From: Pseudomonadales bacterium
GTDB taxonomy: Bacteria > Pseudomonadota > Gammaproteobacteria > Pseudomonadales > Halieaceae
NCBI GenBank assembly: GCA_024234855.1
Contig: JACKNN010000001.1
Location: 558,001 to 622,000, forward strand
Length of the DNA stretch: 64,000 bases
Direction of reading: 5' to 3'
Part shown: one piece after another, positions 25,789 to 34,775 of the stretch
Layout of the letters: every line of letters begins with the position of its first letter
Position numbering within the stretch: the first letter of the stretch is position 1
Made by a program: the position numbers and the translations under genes
The notes under the pieces: model-generated
What the model was told of the DNA's origin: nothing
The model's database searches: none
Seen by the model: only the letters and a program-made list of their open reading frames with translations

Positions 25789-25867
25789 GACCGTCCGCAG
25801 ATACGGATGTCTGCAGCGAGCCCACGTCGAGGGTGCGCCCCGCTTTACCGGGTACGTATTTACGGCG
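25789..25867. repeat. Structured intergenic element (copy B)
   Basis: This stretch shares its layout with copy A at 7.1 kb: GACCGTC (25789-25795), a small stem-loop GCAGA...TCTGC with a GGATG-containing loop (25797-25814), GCGAGCC-AC, and the exact string ACGTATTTACGGCG (25854-25867). It carries about 25 extra bases between CGAGCCCAC and ACGTATTT. The stem bases differ from copy A while pairing is kept. It lies in the 254-bp gap between the convergent flavoprotein and rpiA genes; the rest of that gap shows nothing I can name. Confidence 0.65.
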
Positions 25868-25951
25868 GGTACGGCGCCACCAGTCCACCTGACCACGGCG
25901 ATTGGAGCAAGAAGGTTCCTGTCATCAATAACAGCTGATCAGGTATATAAA

Positions 25952-26626
25952 CTACTCAGCGCGAAGCGTTTTCACCCCGCCAGCAGTGCCCAGCAGCAAC
26001 ACATCAGCCGGCTTCAGTGCAAACAACCCGTTGGTCACCACACCGGTGATGTTGTTAATCCTGGCCTCGGTCTCCAGCGGCTTCGGAATCGAGAAATTGT
26101 ACACATCGAGTATTATGTTGCCGTTGTCCGTCACCACGCCCTCGCGGTAGACCGGATCGCCGCCGAGTTTTACCAGCTCCCGGGCCACATGGCTGCGCGC
26201 CATCGGGATGACTTCCACCGGCAGGGGGAATTGCCCCAGGGTATGAACCAGTTTGCTTTCGTCGGCGATACAGATGAATTGCTCCGCCACTGCCGTGACA
26301 ATTTTTTCCCGGGTCAGCGCGGCGCCGCCACCCTTGATCAGTTGCAAGGCGCTATTGCTCTCGTCCGCCCCATCGATATAGAAATCCACCTGGTTGACCG
26401 AGTTCAGGTCGTAGACGGGAATACCGTGGCTTTTCAAACGTGCGGCAGAGGCCTCCGAACTGGCAACGGTTGCGTTTATGTGGCCCTTGATGCTGGCGAG
26501 ATTGTCGATGAACAGGTTGGCGGTGGAACCCGTGCCGATGCCCAGCACGGTGTCGTTGTCTAATTTGGACCGGATATACTCCAGCGCGGCGTCGGCGACG
26601 GCCTGTTTCATCTGTTGCTGGTCCAT
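25952..26626 (-). CDS. rpiA: Ribose-5-phosphate isomerase A
   Basis: RpiA interconverts ribose-5-phosphate and ribulose-5-phosphate. From ATG 26626 (GAGGAAACGCC upstream) it has 224 residues, the usual length. The same frame is open 265 codons further upstream, but that stretch is antisense to ilvA and not RpiA-like. Motifs are [58 protein letters not shown] and the C-terminal GTAGGVKTL. It is divergent from ilvA with 162 bp between them. Confidence 0.97.
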   Translation of the reverse strand: MDQQQMKQAVADAALEYIRSKLDNDTVLGIGTGSTANLFIDNLASIKGHINATVASSEASAARLKSHGIPVYDLNSVNQVDFYIDGADESNSALQLIKGGGAALTREKIVTAVAEQFICIADESKLVHTLGQFPLPVEVIPMARSHVARELVKLGGDPVYREGVVTDNGNIILDVYNFSIPKPLETEARINNITGVVTNGLFALKPADVLLLGTAGGVKTLRAE

Positions 26627-26788
26627 GGCGTTTCCTCGGCAAGCCCTGTGCAGAAGCGCCACAGTATAGGGCAGGCCCCGGGCCCGATCACGAAAAATAC
26701 CCAAATGGCGGCGAGCGCCGGGGCTGAAAAACCCCTCCGGCTCCATTAAGATGGCGGGTCTGCCCGCGAACCTGGAAATACCGTCGCC

Positions 26789-28318
26789 ATGCCACAGTCC
26801 TATATCAAGCGAATCCTCGATGCGCGGGTTTACGACGTCGCCCGGGAAACGCCCATCGACGAGGCGCTGCTGATGTCGCGGCGGCTCGACAACCAGGTGT
26901 GGTTGAAGCGCGAAGACCTGCAACCGGTATTTTCGTTCAAGTTGCGCGGCGCCTACAACAAGATGCGCCGCCTGAGCGATGAGCAGCGGGCGGCGGGTGT
27001 TGTGACGGCCTCTGCCGGCAACCACGCCCAGGGCGTGGCCATGGCGGCCCAGAAGCTGAACGTCAAGGCGATCATCGTCATGCCCCGCACCACTCCGCAG
27101 ATCAAGGTAGACGCGGTGCGCAATCGTGGCGCGCGGGTAGTATTGCATGGCGATTCGTTCGACGAGGCATCGGTCTACGCGCGCAAGTTGGTGGAAGAGA
27201 AGGCGATGACGTATGTGCATCCCTTCGACGACCCGGATGTGATAGCGGGGCAGGGCACCATCGCCATGGAGATCGTGCGCCAGCACCAGCAGCCCCTCGA
27301 TGCCGTGTTTGTGCCGGTGGGGGGCGGCGGCCTGCTCGCGGGGGTGGCCGCCTATGTCCGCTATGTATGGCCCGATACCCGGATTGTCGGCGTCGAGCCC
27401 GAGGACGCGGCCTGCCTGCAACTAGCCCTGCAAAAAGGGCGGCGGGCAGTGCTGCCCGAGGTGGGCCTGTTCGCGGACGGTTGTGCGGTGGCTCAGATCG
27501 GCAAGGAGACTTTCCGGGTGATTCGCCACACGGTGGACGAGGTGATCACCATTTCCACCGACGAAATGTGTGCGGCGATCAAGGATATCTTCGAAGATAC
27601 GCGCAGTATTGCCGAGCCGGCGGGGGCACTCGCCCTGGCGGGCCTGAAAAAGTACGTCGAACGCACCGGGGTTCGCGGCCAGCAGTTGCTTGCCATCGTC
27701 AGCGGCGCCAATACCAATTTTGATCGCCTGCGATACATCTCAGAGCGCACGGAGACCGGGGAACATCGAGAGGCTGTCATCAGCGTCACACTGCCGGAGC
27801 AACCCGGCGCCTTCAGGACCTTTTGCAGTGCCCTGGGCCGACGCAATATCACCGAGTTCAACTATCGCTACGCCGACGCCGGATCAGCCCAGGTGTTTGT
27901 CGGCTTGTCGGTGGTGCCGGGCGGCGACGACCTGGCCCAACTGCTCGCGGAGCTCAACCAGCAGGGCTACACCACCGAGGACCTGACCGGCAACGAAGTG
28001 GCCAAACTGCATATCCGGTATATGGTGGGCGGCAGGGCCCCGGCCGGCGTGGCGAACGAGCGGGTGTACCGGGTGGAGTTTCCGGAGCGCCCCGGCGCCC
28101 TGTTGCGGTTTTTGTCGGGGCTGGGTCAGCGCTGGAATATCTCGATGTTTCATTATCGCAACCACGGCGCGGCCTACGGCCGAATTCTGGTCGGCGTCCA
28201 ACTGCCAAAGCATGAGCGGCGGGAGTTCGAGCAGATCCTGGACGAAATCAAATTCCCCTACTGGGAGGAAACGGATAATCGCGCCTACCAGCTCTATCTG
28301 GGTAACCGGGGGGGCTAG
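26789..28318 (+). CDS. ilvA: Threonine ammonia-lyase, biosynthetic
   Basis: IlvA deaminates threonine to 2-oxobutanoate, the committed step to isoleucine, with PLP. The 509 residues comprise a PLP-II catalytic domain (PLP lysine Lys51 in [30 protein letters not shown]; the phosphate loop [13 protein letters not shown]). Two ACT-like regulatory domains follow (about 330-415 and 425-505; [16 protein letters not shown] and [16 protein letters not shown]). The double C-terminal domain identifies the isoleucine-inhibited biosynthetic form rather than the catabolic TdcB. Neighbouring rpiA is divergent. Confidence 0.97.
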   Translation: MPQSYIKRILDARVYDVARETPIDEALLMSRRLDNQVWLKREDLQPVFSFKLRGAYNKMRRLSDEQRAAGVVTASAGNHAQGVAMAAQKLNVKAIIVMPRTTPQIKVDAVRNRGARVVLHGDSFDEASVYARKLVEEKAMTYVHPFDDPDVIAGQGTIAMEIVRQHQQPLDAVFVPVGGGGLLAGVAAYVRYVWPDTRIVGVEPEDAACLQLALQKGRRAVLPEVGLFADGCAVAQIGKETFRVIRHTVDEVITISTDEMCAAIKDIFEDTRSIAEPAGALALAGLKKYVERTGVRGQQLLAIVSGANTNFDRLRYISERTETGEHREAVISVTLPEQPGAFRTFCSALGRRNITEFNYRYADAGSAQVFVGLSVVPGGDDLAQLLAELNQQGYTTEDLTGNEVAKLHIRYMVGGRAPAGVANERVYRVEFPERPGALLRFLSGLGQRWNISMFHYRNHGAAYGRILVGVQLPKHERREFEQILDEIKFPYWEETDNRAYQLYLGNRGG

Positions 28319-28488
28319 TTCGGTGAAAATGCCCGGAAACCGCGGGATACGGGGTTTTCATTTGTGCGGGGCTGAGATAAACTCGCGCTGAGTTTGTGTA
28401 ATAATCACGAAAAAATCACTAGGTCGCCTGGTGGCACAAACGGATGACGGCGCCGAAGAGCGCCGCAGTGAAAACCCTGGCAAGAGAA

Positions 28489-28641
28489 ATGCAAGTGACG
28501 CGTAAACCCGATCTATTGTTCGTTCTGCTGGTCGCCTTTGGTATCGGGGTGGTGGTAACACTGCTTCTGCCCCTGGCCGCGAACGATACGGTAGCGGCCC
28601 CCGCTTCCGAATTACAGGCAGGCGTTATTATCCAGGACTGA
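28489..28641 (+). CDS. Small single-pass membrane protein, unknown
   Basis: The predicted product has 50 residues with one strong membrane segment (about 8-27, LLFVLLVAFGIGVVVTLLLP) after a short basic N-terminus (MQVTRKPD), and a short hydrophilic tail. AAGAGA precedes the start; GTG 28495 is an equally possible start, and ATG 28444 would add 15 residues without a ribosome-binding site. The stop overlaps the convergent ygfA stop by 14 bp. I know no family for it. Support is only the membrane pattern and start region, so treat it as probable rather than certain. Confidence 0.5.
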   Translation: MQVTRKPDLLFVLLVAFGIGVVVTLLLPLAANDTVAAPASELQAGVIIQD

Positions 28642-29236
28642 TGTCCTGGTGTTGCCCGGCTCCCTGGCAATGGTGCAGGGCGGTGTCTGTCACCACAAAA
28701 TTCAGCTGAACATCCCAGTCGTCGCACGGCACCTGCGGTACTTCCTGCAGGGCATGGGCCAATCCCACCAAAGTCACGCCCTCGACCCCGGCCAGGGTGC
28801 GGTCATAAAACCCGCCGCCCATACCGAGGCGCCCGCCCAGGCGGTCCCAGGCCACCAGTGGCAGGAAAATAATATCCAGCCCGGATGCGGCACAGCGCTC
28901 CGCCTCCGGAGGCGGTTCGGGGATACCGAAGCGGTTGGGTATCAACTCACCGTCCTGGGCCCACGCGGCGAAGACCAGGGTGTTGTCTGGCTCTATAACC
29001 GGGAGGAACAGCCGTTTGCCGGCAGTGCGACACAGTGCGCCCAGGGGCGTCGTATCGACTTCACCCGCATTGGCGAGGTAAAGCGCAACGCGGTCGGCGC
29101 CGGTCCAGCAAGGCAGGCGGGGGATATAATTCGTGATAGCCCGGGCCGCGATCGACTGGGCCGATGGGCTCAGGCCAAGGCGCCTGCGTCGCATTTCCGC
29201 GCGTAACTGGGCTTTGCAGGGGGGCCGGTCGGGCAT
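28628..29236 (-). CDS. ygfA: 5-formyltetrahydrofolate cyclo-ligase
   Basis: The enzyme converts 5-formyl-THF to 5,10-methenyl-THF with ATP. The 202 residues show an N-terminal basic segment (RAEMRRRRLGLSP), YLANAGEVDTTPL, PVIEPDNTLVF, IFLPLVAWDRLGGRLGMG and GGFYDRTLAG, the last two forming the substrate and ATP site. It sits directly downstream of the 6S RNA gene, in the conserved zapA-ssrS-ygfA order, and is expected to be processed from or co-transcribed with that RNA. Confidence 0.95.
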   Translation of the reverse strand: MPDRPPCKAQLRAEMRRRRLGLSPSAQSIAARAITNYIPRLPCWTGADRVALYLANAGEVDTTPLGALCRTAGKRLFLPVIEPDNTLVFAAWAQDGELIPNRFGIPEPPPEAERCAASGLDIIFLPLVAWDRLGGRLGMGGGFYDRTLAGVEGVTLVGLAHALQEVPQVPCDDWDVQLNFVVTDTALHHCQGAGQHQDISPG

Positions 29237-29243
29237 ATAGAGA

Positions 29244-29423
29244 TGGATTCCTGGCGTACCGCTGACAGCGCTGCCCTTGAACCCGATGGTTCAAGGTGGC
29301 GGTTCCTGCACTGTATCAGGCTTTCCGGACGGAGCCGGACATGCACACCAACAGCAACGAGAAACCTCCGGTTACAAATTATCGGCTCGAGGACTGTCTG
29401 CCTGGCGAATACGCCAGGTACCC
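29244..29423 (-). ncRNA. ssrS: 6S RNA
   Basis: 6S RNA binds sigma-70 RNA polymerase and mimics an open promoter. On the minus strand the sequence contains the family's conserved blocks: CAGTCCTCGAGCCGATA near the 5' end, GGTGTGCATGTCCGGCTCCG and GTCCGGAAAGCC around the central bubble, and CACCTTGAACCATCGGGTTC with AAGGGCAGC near the 3' end. The ends pair: CCTGGCGTA (5') with TACGCCAGG (3'), which sets the approximate borders. Its place between zapA and ygfA is the standard gammaproteobacterial location. The ends are accurate only to a few bases. Confidence 0.95.
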
Positions 29424-29464
29424 GCTGCAAGTATACCCCAGATCGAACCGGGGCGTGGTGCCTA

Positions 29465-29782
29465 TCAGCCGATTTCCAGTTGCCGCAGATGATAGAGGGC
29501 GTCATCGAGTTTGCGGTTGAGGCGATTCACCGACTCTACTGCAGGGGGAAGCTCGACCATTTCGGGCTCTTCTGAGGCCCGCAGTAATTCGTGGCTGATA
29601 TTTAGCGCGGCCATGACCGCGATCCGCTCCAGCCCGATCACCTTGCCGCTGTCCCGGATACCGCGCATCTGCTTGTCGAGATATTTGGCCGACACCAGCA
29701 ACTCCGCTTCCTGGTCCTGGGGGCAGGCCACCTGGTAATCCTTCTCGAGAATTCTCACCGTCACGGTGTGGGGCTTACTCAC
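29465..29782 (-). CDS. zapA: Cell division protein ZapA
   Basis: ZapA is a small protein that binds FtsZ and stabilises the Z-ring. The 105 residues begin with the family pattern VTVRILEKDYQVACPQDQEA, then LLVSAKYLDKQMRGIRDSGK and VIGLERIAVMAALNISHELL. A C-terminal coiled coil follows (about 70-105). It lies 41 bp upstream of the 6S RNA and 4 bp downstream of the TIGR02449-like gene on the same strand, so those two are co-transcribed. Confidence 0.95.
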   Translation of the reverse strand: MSKPHTVTVRILEKDYQVACPQDQEAELLVSAKYLDKQMRGIRDSGKVIGLERIAVMAALNISHELLRASEEPEMVELPPAVESVNRLNRKLDDALYHLRQLEIG

Positions 29783-29786
29783 GCAA

Positions 29787-29987
29787 TCACTCCATTGTCC
29801 GAAGACGGTTTATCATGGCCTCTACCCGGGTGCGGGCGAGTTCGTTCTTGTCCATCAGGTCCTGTCGCTCGCGCTGCCAGCCGGCACTGTCGGCTTTCAG
29901 GGCGCGATTTTCGCGATTCAGTTGATCGCAGAGCGCGATCAACTCGTCAATCTTCTGTTCAAGAACCTGGAGTTGGTTGTCGGCCAT
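29787..29987 (-). CDS. TIGR02449-family coiled-coil protein
   Basis: From ATG 29987 this is a 66-residue protein, almost entirely coiled coil (MADNQLQVLEQKIDELIALC, DQLNRENRALK, KNELARTRVEAMINRLRTME). Small proteins of this type precede zapA in many gammaproteobacteria and are thought to take part in division-ring function, ZapB-like; that role is inference from position. GTG 30023 in the same frame would add 12 residues; neither start has a clear Shine-Dalgarno. Transcription is divergent from ygfB. Confidence 0.85.
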   Translation of the reverse strand: MADNQLQVLEQKIDELIALCDQLNRENRALKADSAGWQRERQDLMDKNELARTRVEAMINRLRTME

Positions 29988-30153
29988 GGAGGTATACTGG
30001 GGGTTACTTAGTGTGTAGGCCACTATAGTTGTGGCCCGCTACAAGGTCAACGTAACAAAATTCATACATATCAATAGCCTGCCAAGTTTATTACAGCAAT
30101 CGGTCGAGGTGCGGGCGCAGCGGTGCAACAATCTCGTTTCCAGGGAGAACATC

Positions 30154-30759
30154 ATGACAACCAATTCACGGGGCGAGGTGTCCCAATTCGACTTTGAGGA
30201 GCTGGCGAATCAACTGCTGGAGCAGGGCCAGGCCGCCTCGCCCGCGGATCTTCACGGTTGCCTGTGTGGCCTGCTGGCGGCGGGTGCAAGTCACCAGGCC
30301 GAGGCCGGCATGGACGGGCTGAACCAGGCGCTGGACCTCGACTTGCACGGGGAGTTGGCTGAGCAGGTCATGGCACTGTATGTTGTAACCGCGCAGGCCC
30401 TGGATAATGACGAGTTCGATTTTTATCCGCTGCTGCTCGACGACGAAGCCGATATTGCCAGCCGTACTGCTGCACTGGCGGGCTGGTGCCGGAGCTTCCT
30501 CGCCGGCTACGCACAGGTAAGCGCGGCCGCGAGCAGGCCGCGGGCAGCACTGCCCGGGGATAGCAGTGAGATTTTGCAGGACCTGGCGGCGATTGCCGAG
30601 GCGGACCACGACGACCTGGTCGAGGACGAGGAGTCGGAAAAGAACTATGCGGAATTGACCGAGTACATCCGCTTCGCGGCGCTCAACGCCTATGCCGACA
30701 GTGCGCCACAGGATCCAGGCGCTGCCGGTAGCGGGTCGGGGGTCCCCAGGCTGCACTAG
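30154..30759 (+). CDS. ygfB: UPF0149 family protein YgfB
   Basis: From ATG 30154 (AGGGAGAAC upstream) the product has 201 residues. It is acidic and helical, with FDFEELANQLLEQGQAASPA, DLHGCLCGLLAAGA and FYPLLLDDEADIASRTAALA, then GWCRSFLAGYA, the UPF0149/YecA-like signature. Its biochemical role is unresolved in the family. It has the standard position upstream of pepP and ubiH. The last about 20 residues (PQDPGAAGSG) are low complexity. Confidence 0.92.
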   Translation: MTTNSRGEVSQFDFEELANQLLEQGQAASPADLHGCLCGLLAAGASHQAEAGMDGLNQALDLDLHGELAEQVMALYVVTAQALDNDEFDFYPLLLDDEADIASRTAALAGWCRSFLAGYAQVSAAASRPRAALPGDSSEILQDLAAIAEADHDDLVEDEESEKNYAELTEYIRFAALNAYADSAPQDPGAAGSGSGVPRLH

Positions 30760-30873
30760 AGTTGCGGTTGAAATGGGAGGTGGCCGAAACCATGCGACAG
30801 ACTGATCGGGCGACAGCTGTGATATTCTCCGCCACTCGAGCCGGCAGGGAAACGGCAATACAGCGCATACCTC

Positions 30874-32187
30874 ATGAGTATCAGTAAATCTGAATTTGCC
30901 CGGCGCCGGAAAAACCTGATGGCGCTGATGGAACCCAACAGCATAGCCATCATTCCCTCTGCCAGGGAGCAGCTGCGCAGCGGCGATACCGAGCACCCGT
31001 TTCGCCAGGACAGTGATTTCTATTACCTCAGCGGATTTGCCGAACCGGATGCGGTGCTGGTTCTTGCGCCCGGTCGCAGGCACGGGCAATTTGTCATGTT
31101 TTGCCGCGAGCGCGACCCGGCCATGGAGTTGTGGCATGGGTATCGCGCGGGGCCAGAGGGGGTTTGTGAAAACTTCGGTGCGGATGACGCCTTTCCGGTA
31201 GGGGATATAGATGATATTTTGCCTGGGCTGATCGAGGGCCGGGAGCGCGTCTATTACTCGATGGGCCGCAGTGCGGATTTCGACCGGCAGATTATGGCCT
31301 GGGTTAACCGTATTCGCAGCAAGGAGGCCTCGGGCGCTGTTCCCCCGGGCGAGTTTACCGACCTCAATCACATGGTGCACGACATGCGCCTGGTCAAGAG
31401 CGCCGCCGAGCAGCGCTTGATGCGCCGTGCCGGGGAGATCACCGCACGCGGGCATTGCCGGGCCATGGCTTTCTGCCGCCCGGGTCAATATGAATACCAG
31501 CTGGAGGCTGAGCTGGTGCATGAATTTGCCTCCTGCGGCGCGCGTCATCTGGCCTATCCCAGTATCGTCGGCAGCGGCGCCAATGCCTGCACGCTGCATT
31601 ACCTGAACAACGATGGCCTCATGCGCGACGGTGAGCTGGTGCTGATAGATGCCGGCTGCGAACTGGAATACTATGCGGCCGATGTCACCCGTACCTTTCC
31701 GGTTAATGGCCGTTTCAGCCGCGAACAGCGCGCCCTGTACGAACTGATCCTTGAGGCGCAGGCGGCGGCCATTGCCGCCATAAAACCCGGCAACAACTGG
31801 AACCAGCCGCATGACGCGAGCGTGCGGGTAATAACCACCGGGCTGGTGGAGCTGGGCCTGCTCAAGGGCAAGGTGACAAAGCTGATTGAACGCGGCGCCT
31901 ATCGGCAGTTCTACATGCACCGGGTCGGACACTGGCTGGGCCTGGACGTGCACGATGTAGGGGACTACCGGGTGGGCAATGAGTGGCGCCAGCTGGAGCC
32001 GGGTATGGTGATGACCGTGGAGCCCGGTGTTTATATCTCGCCGGCGAATACCGGGGTGGCGCGGAAGTGGCGCGGCATCGGCATTCGGCTGGAGGACGAT
32101 GTCCTGGTGACGGCGACGGGCTGCGAGGTGCTCACCGCAGGTGTACCCAAGACGGTAGCGGACATAGAGGCGCTGATGGCCGGATGA
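30874..32187 (+). CDS. pepP: Xaa-Pro aminopeptidase
   Basis: PepP removes an N-terminal residue preceding proline. The 437 residues comprise an N-terminal creatinase-type domain (about 1-165; RRKNLMALMEPNSIAIIPSA, FRQDSDFYYLSGFAEPDAVL) and the pita-bread metal domain. Metal ligands are seen in DAGCELEYYAADVTRTFPV, HRVGHWLGLDVHDVG, TVEPGVYI and GIGIRLEDDVLVT. ATG 30874. It is followed after only 4 bp by ubiH, the conserved ygfB-pepP-ubiH-ubiI order of gammaproteobacteria. Confidence 0.97.
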   Translation: MSISKSEFARRRKNLMALMEPNSIAIIPSAREQLRSGDTEHPFRQDSDFYYLSGFAEPDAVLVLAPGRRHGQFVMFCRERDPAMELWHGYRAGPEGVCENFGADDAFPVGDIDDILPGLIEGRERVYYSMGRSADFDRQIMAWVNRIRSKEASGAVPPGEFTDLNHMVHDMRLVKSAAEQRLMRRAGEITARGHCRAMAFCRPGQYEYQLEAELVHEFASCGARHLAYPSIVGSGANACTLHYLNNDGLMRDGELVLIDAGCELEYYAADVTRTFPVNGRFSREQRALYELILEAQAAAIAAIKPGNNWNQPHDASVRVITTGLVELGLLKGKVTKLIERGAYRQFYMHRVGHWLGLDVHDVGDYRVGNEWRQLEPGMVMTVEPGVYISPANTGVARKWRGIGIRLEDDVLVTATGCEVLTAGVPKTVADIEALMAG

Positions 32188-32191
32188 GCCC

Positions 32192-33466
32192 ATGAAAGAA
32201 CATCGCGATATAGTGATTGCCGGTGGCGGTATGGTGGGCGCCAGCCTTGCGCTGCAACTCGCTGCCGCGCTGCCCCCAACCATGTCGATCTGCCTGGTGG
32301 AGGGCTTTGCGCTACCCGCGCCGCTGGCCGGGGTGAAACCGGACTACCATCCCTCTTTTGACGCACGCTCCACCGCGCTCAGTTACAGCACGCGGCTGAT
32401 TTTCGAGAAAATCGGGTTCTGGGACGACCTGCAACAATGGCTGTGCCCCATCGACACCATTCACGTGTCCAGTCGCGGCCGTTTTGGCAGCTCGCTGCTG
32501 CGCGCCGCCGATTACGGCTGGTCGGCGCTGGGCTACGTGGTCGAAAACGCGTGGTTGGGCAATGCGCTCATACAGGCGCTCTACCGCCAGCAGCGGGTGG
32601 AAATCATCAGCCCCGCCCGGGTGGTCGCGGCCACGCCCCGGGGCAAGGGCATGAGACTGCAACTGGAGGGGGGGCCGCAAGCCGCGCTGGAAACCGCCCT
32701 GCTGCTGGTCGCGGACGGGGCCGGCTCCGGCCTGCGCGAGAATCTCGGTGTAGCCGCTAAGGAGAAACCCTATCGCCAGCACGCAATGGTGGCGAACATC
32801 GCCTACGCGCAGTCCCATAAGGGCTGCGCCTATGAACGTTTTACCGACCAGGGCCCGGTGGCCCTGTTACCGCTGCTGCCCTGTGCCCCGGGTGAGCATC
32901 GCAGTGCCCTGGTCTGGACCCTGTCACCCGAGCAGGCGGTGCAACTGCAGGCCTGCCCGGAGCAGGAGTTCCTGCAGACGCTGCAGGACAGGTTTGGTTA
33001 CCGCCTGGGGCGATTGTTGCAGGTTGGGGAGAGACACGGTTATCCGCTGTCACTGATGCAGTCCGCCGAACAGGTGCGGCAGGGTGTGGTGGTGATGGGC
33101 AACGCGGCCCACTCGCTGCACCCGGTGGCGGGCCAGGGATTCAATCTCGCCCTGCGCGATGTGGCTGAACTGGCCGCGGTGCTGGCCCGGGGTGTGGCGC
33201 AAGGGCAGGGCCCCGGTGACATCGCATTGCTACAAAGATACCTGCGGCGGCAACTGCCGGACCAGGCCAGGACCATTCAGCTCAGCGACCGTTTGCCCGG
33301 CTTGTTCATGCTGACTGATCCGGTGCTGGGGCTGGCGCGGGACCTGGCGCTGTCGGGTCTCGATATCGTGCCGTCCCTCAAGCGTGAGTTTGTGCGCCAT
33401 GCAGCCGGCGTGGCCGACATGGCCAGTACCATGGACAGCGCCGCAACAGGACAAGGCAATGGCTGA
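32192..33466 (+). CDS. ubiH: 2-octaprenyl-6-methoxyphenol hydroxylase
   Basis: UbiH is a flavin monooxygenase of ubiquinone synthesis that acts on the C1 position of the ring. The 424 residues show the FAD motifs IVIAGGGMVGASLALQLAA, the DG motif LVADGAGSGLRENLG and the GD-like motif MGNAAHSLHPVAGQGFNLAL. RSTALSY near residue 56 is typical of UbiH. ATG 32192. Its end overlaps the next gene in ATGGCTGA, indicating translational coupling with ubiI. UbiH versus other family members is assigned mainly by order and motif style. Confidence 0.93.
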   Translation: MKEHRDIVIAGGGMVGASLALQLAAALPPTMSICLVEGFALPAPLAGVKPDYHPSFDARSTALSYSTRLIFEKIGFWDDLQQWLCPIDTIHVSSRGRFGSSLLRAADYGWSALGYVVENAWLGNALIQALYRQQRVEIISPARVVAATPRGKGMRLQLEGGPQAALETALLLVADGAGSGLRENLGVAAKEKPYRQHAMVANIAYAQSHKGCAYERFTDQGPVALLPLLPCAPGEHRSALVWTLSPEQAVQLQACPEQEFLQTLQDRFGYRLGRLLQVGERHGYPLSLMQSAEQVRQGVVVMGNAAHSLHPVAGQGFNLALRDVAELAAVLARGVAQGQGPGDIALLQRYLRRQLPDQARTIQLSDRLPGLFMLTDPVLGLARDLALSGLDIVPSLKREFVRHAAGVADMASTMDSAATGQGNG

Positions 33467-34679
33467 CGTGCAGCATTTCGATATAGCCGTTATCGGCGCC
33501 GGTATCGCTGGCAGCGCGTTGGCGAGCGCACTTGGCGGCAACGACCTGGCGATTGCCCTGGTGGAGGCGCAATCGCTGGCGCTGCCACCATTGCCGGCTG
33601 AACGCGACCTGCAGCATTTCGATCCCCGCGTCAGTGCCATTACACCCCGTTCAAGGCTGTTGCTTGAACAACTGGGCGCCTGGGACCGGATAGCGGCCTA
33701 CCGCCAGTGCGCCTACCGGCATATGACGGTGTGGGATGCAGAGGGTACCGGCGCTATCGAGTTTGACTGTGCCGATGTCAATGCCGTTGCGCTGGGACAT
33801 ATCGTCGAGAATCGGGCTATCGTCAGTGCGCTGCTGGCGCGAGTCGCCGCGTCCGCGGATATCACGGTGTTCAGCGGGGCGCCCCTGCAGGATTGCCAGC
33901 GCGACCAGGCCGGTGGCGGCACCCGGGTTCTACTTGCCGACGGCACTGCACTGGAAGCCGACCTGTTAGTCGCAGCGGACGGGGCCCAATCCCCGGTGCG
34001 TGACATGCTGGGATTTCGCACCCGTGAGTGGGATTACGGCCACCGCGCCATCGTAACGACTGTGCAGGTGGAACGACCACACCAGGACACCTGCTGGCAG
34101 CGATTCCTGACCAGCGGCCCGCTGGCATTTCTGCCCCTGCCGGGAGACCTTGACAGGCACTACTGCTCTATCGTCTGGTCCCTGCAGGACACGTTGGTAG
34201 ACGATTTGCTGGCGCTCGATGACCACGCGTTCTGCGCCGCCCTCGAACAGGCCATTGAGGGCAGCCTCGGCAAGGTCCTGGGCTGCGCCCGGCGGTTTGC
34301 GTTTCCCTTGCGCCAGCGCCATGCCGTCGACTACGTGCGGGACGGGGTCGCGCTGGTGGCGGACGCCGCCCATACCATACATCCGCTGGCGGGCCAGGGT
34401 ATCAACCTCGGGCTGCAGGATGTCGCCGTGTTGGCCGAGGAAATCCTGGCCGGCCATGCCAGGGGCGTAAACCCGGGACAACTGGATCTTCTGCGACGCT
34501 ACCAGCGCCGGCGCAAGGGCGAAAACCTGCTGGTGATGGCAGCCATGGACGGCTTCAAGGCCCTGTTCGAGCAACAGTCCCTGCCGCTCCGATGGCTGCG
34601 CAACGTGGGCATGCGCGGTGTCAGCCAGATGGGGCCGCTCAAACAACAGCTTATTCGCCGCGCCATGGGTGTCGGCTGA
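33459..34679 (+). CDS. ubiI: UbiH/UbiF/VisC-family FAD monooxygenase (UbiI)
   Basis: This is the second ubiquinone-ring hydroxylase of the pair; UbiI hydroxylates C5. From ATG 33459 it has 406 residues with FDIAVIGAGIAGSALASALG, RVSAITPRSRLLLEQLGAW, VAADGAQSPVRDMLGF and VADAAHTIHPLAGQGINLGL. The start ATG lies inside the ubiH end (8-bp overlap). In pseudomonads gcvT or the glycine cleavage genes often follow; here gcvH alone follows, after 96 bp. Assignment as UbiI rather than UbiF rests on its neighbour and is less sure than family membership. Confidence 0.88.
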   Translation: MADVQHFDIAVIGAGIAGSALASALGGNDLAIALVEAQSLALPPLPAERDLQHFDPRVSAITPRSRLLLEQLGAWDRIAAYRQCAYRHMTVWDAEGTGAIEFDCADVNAVALGHIVENRAIVSALLARVAASADITVFSGAPLQDCQRDQAGGGTRVLLADGTALEADLLVAADGAQSPVRDMLGFRTREWDYGHRAIVTTVQVERPHQDTCWQRFLTSGPLAFLPLPGDLDRHYCSIVWSLQDTLVDDLLALDDHAFCAALEQAIEGSLGKVLGCARRFAFPLRQRHAVDYVRDGVALVADAAHTIHPLAGQGINLGLQDVAVLAEEILAGHARGVNPGQLDLLRRYQRRRKGENLLVMAAMDGFKALFEQQSLPLRWLRNVGMRGVSQMGPLKQQLIRRAMGVG

Positions 34680-34691
34680 GCCGCACCGCCA

Positions 34692-34719
34692 TTGTTTTTC
34701 CGTGGTCGCCCGCTAGAAT
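34692..34719 (+). promoter_or_regulatory. Candidate sigma-70 promoter for gcvH
   Basis: TTGTTT (34692-34697) and TAGAAT (34714-34719) are spaced by 16 bp in the 96-bp gap between ubiI and gcvH. This would give a leader of about 50 nt before ATG 34776, whose ribosome-binding site is AGAGGA. It was found by eye only. Confidence 0.4.
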
Positions 34720-34775
34720 AGTGGCCGTCGCCGCGAAATTGCCCCACCCGATTTAATCTCACCAGAGGACACCGC

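Noticed and set aside
26627..27421. N-terminal extension of rpiA to 489 residues
   Set aside because: The extra part is antisense to ilvA; RpiA is complete from 26626 with a good ribosome-binding site.
28319..28360. Terminator after ilvA
   Set aside because: A CCCG...CGGG stem is visible but lacks a proper T-run directly after it.
30166..32283. 705-residue open frame on the minus strand
   Set aside because: It is antisense to ygfB and pepP, whose plus-strand products are clear; the length reflects high GC content and codon bias.
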